From Lachnospiraceae bacterium (GTDB lineage Bacteria > Bacillota > Clostridia > Lachnospirales > Lachnospiraceae), in assembly GCA_024697065.1 (NCBI GenBank), contig JAILGE010000031.1, forward strand, positions 124,001-188,000: a stretch of 64,000 nt of DNA, read 5' to 3'. Shown piece after piece: positions 59,237 through 64,000 of this stretch; the first letter of the stretch is position 1, and each line of letters opens with the position of its first letter. The notes beneath the pieces were generated by a model. The model saw only the letters and a list, made by a program, of their open reading frames with translations. It was not told the DNA's origin and searched no databases. The position numbers and the translations under genes were made by a program.

Positions 59237-60616
59237 ATGTCAGGCAGGAATGACGGAAGTATAGATATTTTTTCATACATGCAGACCCTTGGTGAAAAAG
59301 ATGCTGAAAAAGAGTCACCTTTGGCAGCAAGGATGCGACCTGAGACCCTGGATGAGATCGTGGGACAATCTCATATCATAGGTAAGGATAAACTTCTTTA
59401 CAGAGCAGTCAAGGCAGACAGGATCAGTTCTTTGATCTTCTATGGTCCGCCCGGAACGGGCAAGACAACTCTTGCAAAAGTTATTGCAAATACTACCAGC
59501 GCTGTATTTGAGCAGATCAATGCAACGACTTCCGGTAAAAAGGATATGGGGGAGGTAGTAGAAAAAGCAAAGCAGGAGAGGGTTCTTAAGGGAAAAAGGA
59601 CCATTCTTTTTATCGACGAGATACACAGATTCAACAAGGCGCAGCAGGATTTTCTTCTTCCTTATGTTGAGGACGGAACGATCATCCTTATCGGTGCCAC
59701 AACAGAAAATCCATATTTTGAAGTGAACGGAGCTTTGATCTCCCGTTCAAGTATATTTGAACTCTATCCTCTTTCCGCAGAGGATCTTGAGATACTTATA
59801 AGGCGTGCCGTTTATGATGAGAAAAAGGGCATGGGAGCATACGATGCGGTTATCGACGATGATGCGGTCGCTTTCCTTGCCGAACAGGCAGGAGGAGATG
59901 CCAGGAGCGCTCTCAATGCGGTTGAACTCGGCATACTTACTACGGAACGCTCGGAAGACAAAAAGATACATCTGACAGTCGATGTGATCCAGGAGTGTGT
60001 TCAGAAACGTCGGATCAAATTCGATAAGACAGGTGATAATCATTACGATACTATTTCAGCTTTTATAAAGAGTATGAGAGGGTCCGATCCGGATGCGGCG
60101 GTTTATTACCTTGCAAAGATGCTTTATGCCGGTGAGGATATCAAATTTATCGCCCGCAGGATAATGATATGTGCTGCAGAGGATGTGGGACTTGCGGATC
60201 CTCAGGCACTTACCGTTGCAACATCCGCCGCGCTTGCGGTTGAAAGGATCGGTATGCCGGAAAGTCAGATAATACTAGCAGAAGCCGTTAATTATGTAGC
60301 TTCGGCGCCTAAAAGCAACGCGTCGAACAATTCGATAGAGAAAGCTCTTAATTGTGTGGAGGAAAAAGGAGACCTGCCTGTTCCGAATCACTTAAGGGAT
60401 GCCCATTACAAGGGGGCGGCAAAGCTTGGCCGCGGAGAGGGATACAAATATGCGCATGACTATCCCGGGCATTATGTTGAACAACAGTATCTGCCTTATG
60501 AACTGACAGGTGAGAAATTCTATGAGCCGTCGGAACAGGGGTATGAGAAGAAAGTGCGTGACCACCTTGCACGACTTAGGAACCGTGCGGAGAAGCCGCA
60601 GGGAAAGGAGGATTAG
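59237..60616 (+). CDS. rarA: Replication-associated recombination protein RarA
   Basis: An AAA+ ATPase (MgsA/RarA) acting at stalled replication forks. 459 residues. Walker A YGPPGTGKTT (69-78), Walker B TILFIDEIHRF, sensor 1 IGATTENP and a C-terminal tetramerisation region with GDARSALN and YAHDYPGHYVEQQYLP. The start ATG 59237 follows AAGGG. It begins about 110 bases downstream of rnpB and could share its transcript. Confidence 0.96.
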   Translation: MSGRNDGSIDIFSYMQTLGEKDAEKESPLAARMRPETLDEIVGQSHIIGKDKLLYRAVKADRISSLIFYGPPGTGKTTLAKVIANTTSAVFEQINATTSGKKDMGEVVEKAKQERVLKGKRTILFIDEIHRFNKAQQDFLLPYVEDGTIILIGATTENPYFEVNGALISRSSIFELYPLSAEDLEILIRRAVYDEKKGMGAYDAVIDDDAVAFLAEQAGGDARSALNAVELGILTTERSEDKKIHLTVDVIQECVQKRRIKFDKTGDNHYDTISAFIKSMRGSDPDAAVYYLAKMLYAGEDIKFIARRIMICAAEDVGLADPQALTVATSAALAVERIGMPESQIILAEAVNYVASAPKSNASNNSIEKALNCVEEKGDLPVPNHLRDAHYKGAAKLGRGEGYKYAHDYPGHYVEQQYLPYELTGEKFYEPSEQGYEKKVRDHLARLRNRAEKPQGKED

Positions 60617-60678
60617 AAAACTGTAGCTTCCAGACCGCAAAAAGAAATTTAATTATGAGTTGTGGGAGTTTAAATAAA

Positions 60679-61272
60679 ATGAGAGTTGAATTATATACAG
60701 ATCCCGGAGAGGATAAGGAAAGCATTATTTCGGGATTTGCAAAGTGGCTTGAGAGTCTTCCGGAAGTAAGAAAGAGTCTGCCCGGTCAGATAGTCGGCGC
60801 GGATAACAGAAGATGGAAAATACCATCAGTCAGCGAAGTAGTTTTTCTGTGTTTTGATGATGAGGAACCGTGCCTAAGCTTACCTATTAAAGGCGGGTTT
60901 ACGTTTGTTAGTGTTAACAGCATTGTCAGGGCATTACATTTCGGGCGAAAGGCTGTTTTTTATTTCAAAGATGGAACGAGTCATGAATTCAACGCTTCAC
61001 TGAAGGATCTGAATGAAGTGTTCTCAAAATACGGATATATTTTCAGCCGTGTGAACCGAACCGAATTTATCAACTTGACATTTACTTACAGGATCTGCGG
61101 AAGAGAGTGTATTCTGAAGGACGGATATAGGACGACGCTCAGTAAAGCGTATATTCCGACCGTGAGAAAAAAATGCTGCGAGCTTTGCGTTTCCGGAAAG
61201 ATGAAAGAGACGGGAAAAGCAAAGAAAGGCAGTCGCGGGAGAAGAACAAAGGAATTTCAATCCCGTTTCTGA
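60679..61272 (+). CDS. LytTR-domain DNA-binding protein
   Basis: A 197-residue regulator with a C-terminal LytTR domain. The first 75 residues form an alpha/beta unit (MRVELYTDPGEDKESIISG), the next segment is FLCFDDEEPCLSLPIKG, and the LytTR DNA-binding fold spans about 80-165: VSVNSIVRALHFGRKAVFYF, KDGTSHEFNASLKDLNEVFS and FSRVNRTEFINLTF. No receiver domain with a phosphorylatable Asp is present. The tail is basic (KAKKGSRGRRTKEF). I chose ATG 60679 because GGGAG precedes it, although an in-frame ATG 24 bases upstream is possible. Confidence 0.82.
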   Translation: MRVELYTDPGEDKESIISGFAKWLESLPEVRKSLPGQIVGADNRRWKIPSVSEVVFLCFDDEEPCLSLPIKGGFTFVSVNSIVRALHFGRKAVFYFKDGTSHEFNASLKDLNEVFSKYGYIFSRVNRTEFINLTFTYRICGRECILKDGYRTTLSKAYIPTVRKKCCELCVSGKMKETGKAKKGSRGRRTKEFQSRF

Positions 61273-61290
61273 CGCAGAAAACGCAATAAG

Positions 61291-61320
61291 TTAACATAAA
61301 TTATTTCTGCACGATAAATT
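61291..61320 (+). promoter_or_regulatory. Candidate promoter of the 61.3 kb small RNA
   Basis: TTAACA (61291-61296), 18 bases, TAAATT (61315-61320). A start near 61327 would produce a short transcript ending at the terminator at 61478. Confidence 0.4.
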
Positions 61321-61326
61321 GTGTTA

Positions 61327-61478
61327 GTATGTGGACAGTCAGGCCGCTGAAGTTTCGGACTTACAGTTCTTAAAAGTCCAGGGCTCCTGTCGGATCAGTC
61401 TTTATCCCTGCCATGTTCAACGTGCTTGCAATAAAAAAAGCGCAATCAGAATACAGGTCGTCTGATTGCACTTTTTTT
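61327..61478 (+). ncRNA. Candidate small RNA between LytTR gene and YhcC-type gene
   Basis: This 150-base stretch has no open frame with a ribosome site on either strand, begins after a plausible promoter and ends in a strong T-tailed terminator. It can form the hairpin GGACTT-loop-AAGTCC (near 61363-61384) closed by outer pairs GACAG/CTGTC. I compared it mentally with 6S, SRP and tmRNA signatures and none matched, so the class is unknown. Confidence 0.4.
61432..61478. terminator. Bidirectional intrinsic terminator
   Basis: GCAATCAGA (61442-61450) pairs with TCTGATTGC (61461-61469); a run of seven A precedes and seven T follows, so it serves both the candidate small RNA and the minus-strand radical SAM gene. 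Confidence 0.92.
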
Positions 61479-61480
61479 AT

Positions 61481-62464
61481 TTAAAGACTTTTTCCCTGAT
61501 AACTGCCTCTGGCTTTCATTTCCTTGAGAATGCCGTTCAGGACTCCTTTTTTATCCGTGCTCCATCCCGGAGCGATGAGTATATCGCGCGGACCGTCACC
61601 TGTAAGTCTGTGGATCACTATTTCCGGTGAGAGATGTTCTATACATGATATCAATATATCTATATATTCACTCTTCGAGAGGACATCGAACTTTCTTGCT
61701 GAAAAATCTTCCGCAAGATCAGTACCGGCAAGCACATGCAGAAGCTGAAGCTTAATACCGAACACGGGAAAGGTGTTGAGATATTCTATTGTCTGGAGCA
61801 TCTGCTCCTTGCTTTCACCGGGAAGTCCGAGTATCACGTGGACTATAACAGGTATACCGGCCTCGTGAAGCTTCATGACAGCAGTTTCGAATACGGAATT
61901 ATCATATCCTCTTCTGATATATCGTATGCTTTCTCTGTGTATGGTCTGAAGCCCCAGCTCTATCCATATGAATTTATCCGGATAGGCACTCTTAAGTTCG
62001 GTTAATAATGCTGTGACATCATCCGGCAGACAATCAGGTCTCGTCCCTATGGAGATGCCTGCAGTCTCGGGATCTTCGAGCGCTGCCAAATAGAGTGCAC
62101 GAAGCTTTTCCACCGGGGCGTAGGTATTGGTGTAGGGCTGGAAGTATGCCAGATATCTGCCACCGTTATATTTGCTCCTGATGAATGCCTTGCCTTCCGC
62201 AAGCTGTGATGAGATTTCGGGAGTGCCTTCTCCGTTACCGTAAACGGGAACGGCAAATTCACCGGATCCGCCCTGAGAGCAGAAAATGCATCCTCTTGTA
62301 CCGATAGTCCCGTCACGTACAGGGCAGGTCATCCCACCGTCTATAGCTATCTTGTATATCTTCTCTCCGTATACCTTTTGAAAATAATGATTCAGAGAGT
62401 AGTAGGGTTTGTCGCCCCACATCGGTGTCTGGGTTTGTATTTTTGTTTCTTCGGACTTGATCAC
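61481..62464 (-). CDS. YhcC-type radical SAM protein (TIGR01212 family)
   Basis: A 327-residue radical SAM enzyme. The spaced cluster motif CPVRDGTIGTRGCIFCSQGG (Cys, long gap, CxxC) is diagnostic of the YhcC group related to Elp3. SAM and barrel marks follow: YFQPYTNTYAP, IGTRPDCLPD, ELGLQT and VHVILGLPGES. Function is unknown; a tRNA-modifying role has been considered because of Elp3 similarity. The start is GTG 62464, overlapping the malic enzyme stop by four bases, so both are in one operon. Confidence 0.9.
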   Translation of the reverse strand: MIKSEETKIQTQTPMWGDKPYYSLNHYFQKVYGEKIYKIAIDGGMTCPVRDGTIGTRGCIFCSQGGSGEFAVPVYGNGEGTPEISSQLAEGKAFIRSKYNGGRYLAYFQPYTNTYAPVEKLRALYLAALEDPETAGISIGTRPDCLPDDVTALLTELKSAYPDKFIWIELGLQTIHRESIRYIRRGYDNSVFETAVMKLHEAGIPVIVHVILGLPGESKEQMLQTIEYLNTFPVFGIKLQLLHVLAGTDLAEDFSARKFDVLSKSEYIDILISCIEHLSPEIVIHRLTGDGPRDILIAPGWSTDKKGVLNGILKEMKARGSYQGKSL

Positions 62465-63627
62465 TGGCGATTGGTTTCCCTGATACAGTTCTTTACCGCT
62501 TCCGCAACTTTATCTGCAACAGTAGGATGGAATGCTTCGGGGATGATGTTGTCCTCGGACAATTCATTCTCGGGGATGATCGAAGCGATAGCCTTGGCTG
62601 CGGCCATCTTCATCTCTTCTGTTATCTGGCGTGCACGTCCCTCAAGAGCACCTCTGAAAATGCCGGGGAAAGCTATTACGTTATTTACCTGATTGGGGAA
62701 ATCGGAGCGCCCTGTTCCGACTATCCTTGCACCTGCTGCCTTTGCGATATCCGGCATGATCTCGGGTACGGGATTGGCCATGGCAAGGATGATCGCATCT
62801 TTATTCATACTGCGTACCATCTCCTCTGTCACGATACCCGGTGCGGAAACACCGATGAAGATATCGGCACCATTCAATGCATCTGCCATGGTACCGCTTA
62901 TATTCTCGGGATTGGTGATGCTTACCATTTTCTGCTGCATCCAGTTGAGACGGGGAGCATCCTTGGAGATAACGCCCTTGCTGTTGCAAAGGATGATATT
63001 CTTGAAACCGTAATTTAACAGGAGCTTGCAGATAGCGATACCTGCGGAGCCTGCTCCGCTTATTACTACCTTGCAGTCTGCCGGATTTTTGGAAACTACC
63101 TTGGTAGCGTTGATGAGCGCGGCAAGTACTACTATGGCTGTTCCGTGCTGATCATCGTGGAATACGGGGATATCAAGTGTCTCTTTGAGACGTTCTTCTA
63201 TTTCAAAGCAACGGGGAGCGCTGATGTCTTCCAGGTTGACTCCGCCGTATCCGGGAGCAAGCCATGTTACGGCCTTTATGATCTCTTCCGTGTCCTGAGT
63301 GTCAAGACAGATGGGTACTGCGTTAACTCCGCCGAACTCTTTAAAGAGGATGGCTTTTCCTTCCATAACAGGCATGGCCGCCTTGGGGCCGATATTACCC
63401 AGACCTAAAACAGCGCTTCCGTCTGAAACCACAAGGATGGTATTTGATTTAATGGTGTACTTGTATGCAGCTTCGGGATTTTCTGCGATCACCTTGCAGG
63501 GCTCTGCAACACCGGGAGTATAGGCGAGGGCAAGAGCCTCTCTCGAATCAACGGGTGTCTTGGATACTGTTTCTACCTTTCCTTTCCACTCTTCGTGGAG
63601 ACTGAGTGCTTTTTCAGCGTTTGTCAT
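62461..63627 (-). CDS. NAD(P)-dependent malic enzyme (short form)
   Basis: Decarboxylates malate to pyruvate, giving reducing power. 388 residues, the short bacterial form without the phosphotransacetylase-like domain. Marks: LAYTPGVAEPCKVI with the conserved Tyr, SDGSAVLGLGNIGPKAAMPVMEGK split around residue 70, the metal site FHDDQHGTA, the cofactor loop ISGAGSAGIA, and MANPVPEI. GGAGG is seven bases before the ATG. A TATAAT lies on this strand at 63707-63702. Confidence 0.94.
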   Translation of the reverse strand: MTNAEKALSLHEEWKGKVETVSKTPVDSREALALAYTPGVAEPCKVIAENPEAAYKYTIKSNTILVVSDGSAVLGLGNIGPKAAMPVMEGKAILFKEFGGVNAVPICLDTQDTEEIIKAVTWLAPGYGGVNLEDISAPRCFEIEERLKETLDIPVFHDDQHGTAIVVLAALINATKVVSKNPADCKVVISGAGSAGIAICKLLLNYGFKNIILCNSKGVISKDAPRLNWMQQKMVSITNPENISGTMADALNGADIFIGVSAPGIVTEEMVRSMNKDAIILAMANPVPEIMPDIAKAAGARIVGTGRSDFPNQVNNVIAFPGIFRGALEGRARQITEEMKMAAAKAIASIIPENELSEDNIIPEAFHPTVADKVAEAVKNCIRETNRQ

Positions 63628-63875
63628 GATAAACCTCCGTAAATAAAATTTATAAGCGCAAAAAAAATGCGTCGTATTTATATGGCTTTTTGACCACTTG
63701 CATTATAGCGGAAAACGTGTTAGGATAACAGCGATTTCGACGACACAATTCGTAAAATATTTCCCAAGACTATTTTACAAGAACTAATACTGAAGAATAT
63801 CGAAGAACAAATTTTCCTTTTTGTAATTGAATAATTATTGATTCAGCCGGGAGAGCTTCGGCAGGAGGATTTTAT
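63628..63875. promoter_or_regulatory. Divergent intergenic region of malic enzyme and rho
   Basis: 248 bases without a gene. The minus strand holds TATAAT (63707-63702) with a poor -35, probably the malic enzyme promoter. The plus side is A/T-rich with no confident promoter; an inverted repeat AAAAAAAATGCG/CGCATTTTTTTT-like run lies at 63660-63672. GGAGG of the next gene is at 63863-63867. Confidence 0.45.
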
Positions 63876-64000
63876 ATGGTTAATATGAGAGACAGGTACG
63901 AGTCTATCGCGCTTACGGATCTTCGTGAAATGGCAAAGAATCGTAAGATAAAAGGCGCTTCTTCCATGAAGAAGGCTGATCTCGTGGAAGCAATGCTCAT
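63876..64000 (+). CDS. rho: Transcription termination factor Rho, N-terminal fragment
   Basis: The frame runs off the right edge after 41 residues. Starting at ATG 63876 behind CAGGAGG (an alternative ATG at 63885 begins MRDRYESIALTDLREM), it reads as the N-terminal SAP-like helical domain of Rho: YESIALTDLREMAKN then KGASSMKKADLVEAML. Firmicute Rho proteins start this way. Other proteins can carry this small domain, so the full identification needs the missing C-terminal helicase part. Confidence 0.8.
   Translation, partial: MVNMRDRYESIALTDLREMAKNRKIKGASSMKKADLVEAML

Noticed and set aside
61327..61478. 6S RNA identity for the 61.3 kb candidate
   Set aside because: I could not find the long closing stem and central bubble expected for 6S RNA; kept only as an unclassified candidate.
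1..64000. CRISPR arrays, insertion sequences, prophage, attachment sites
   Set aside because: I saw no regularly spaced repeats, transposase, integrase or phage structural genes, and the tRNA gene has no flanking integrase or duplicated 3' end.

Overview
This 64 kb stretch looks like chromosomal backbone of a strictly anaerobic, motile Clostridia-class Firmicute, most likely a Lachnospiraceae member of the Butyrivibrio/Pseudobutyrivibrio kind. The reasons are: Gram-positive Shine-Dalgarno sites, CIRCE/HrcA elements, T-box and L-box leaders, an oxygen-sensitive class III ribonucleotide reductase next to a superoxide reductase, a class III fructose bisphosphatase, chemotaxis pieces, and the DUF5717/DUF5716 gene pair that I associate with Lachnospiraceae. 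The family assignment is inference from gene content. I saw no insertion sequence, prophage, CRISPR array or plasmid gene.

Layout. 1-8 kb: a chemoreceptor remnant, then two HrcA-type stress genes (clpB and htpG, each behind a CIRCE) flanking rsuA and a PrsA-like lipoprotein. 8-10.4 kb: an acidic lipoprotein behind a possible structured leader, and a short FliD-like protein. 10.6-17.4 kb: a four-gene operon of uncharacterised proteins (DUF5717 giant protein, degenerate Hsp70-like DUF5716 protein, helical-repeat protein, coiled-coil membrane protein) leading into purB. 18.9-23.7 kb: a lysine riboswitch controlling dapA-dapB, with fbp and a eukaryote-type hisA packed directly behind. 23.8-25.7 kb: cold-shock gene, DUF1836 regulator, a small membrane protein and rpsT. 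25.8-30.8 kb: HAD phosphatase, hemW, an ECF transporter S subunit, an unknown protein overlapping a spore-photoproduct-lyase-family radical SAM protein, and an SDR. 30.8-33 kb: TGS-less thrS with a threonine T-box. 33-38 kb: small proteins, a DUF5050-like propeller, nrdD-nrdG, then a superoxide reductase. 38-48 kb: CheC-type phosphatase, Mrp ATPase, SecB-like small protein, ABC-F ATPase, hflX, an AlkZ-related protein, tRNA-Trp, and a hybrid histidine kinase. 48-58.7 kb: purL, dgt, dnaG, a VanZ-like protein, trmK, Nif3-family protein and a TGS-domain nucleoside kinase. 58.7-64 kb: RNase P RNA, rarA, a LytTR regulator, a candidate small RNA, a YhcC-type radical SAM protein, malic enzyme and the start of rho.

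How it works together: most genes are housekeeping (protein quality control, purine, lysine, deoxynucleotide and translation functions). Several visible cis signals tie them to physiology: CIRCE for heat stress, L-box for lysine, T-box for uncharged tRNA-Thr, probable NrdR boxes and a cre-like site between nrdD and the superoxide reductase. A repeated extended -10 box, TATGnTATAAT, precedes at least six genes; in two cases (rsuA and the DUF5717 gene) it lies only 8-9 nt from the start codon with no ribosome-binding site, suggesting leaderless mRNAs. The best candidate for an undescribed system is the 10.6-17.4 kb operon built around a degenerate Hsp70-like protein.
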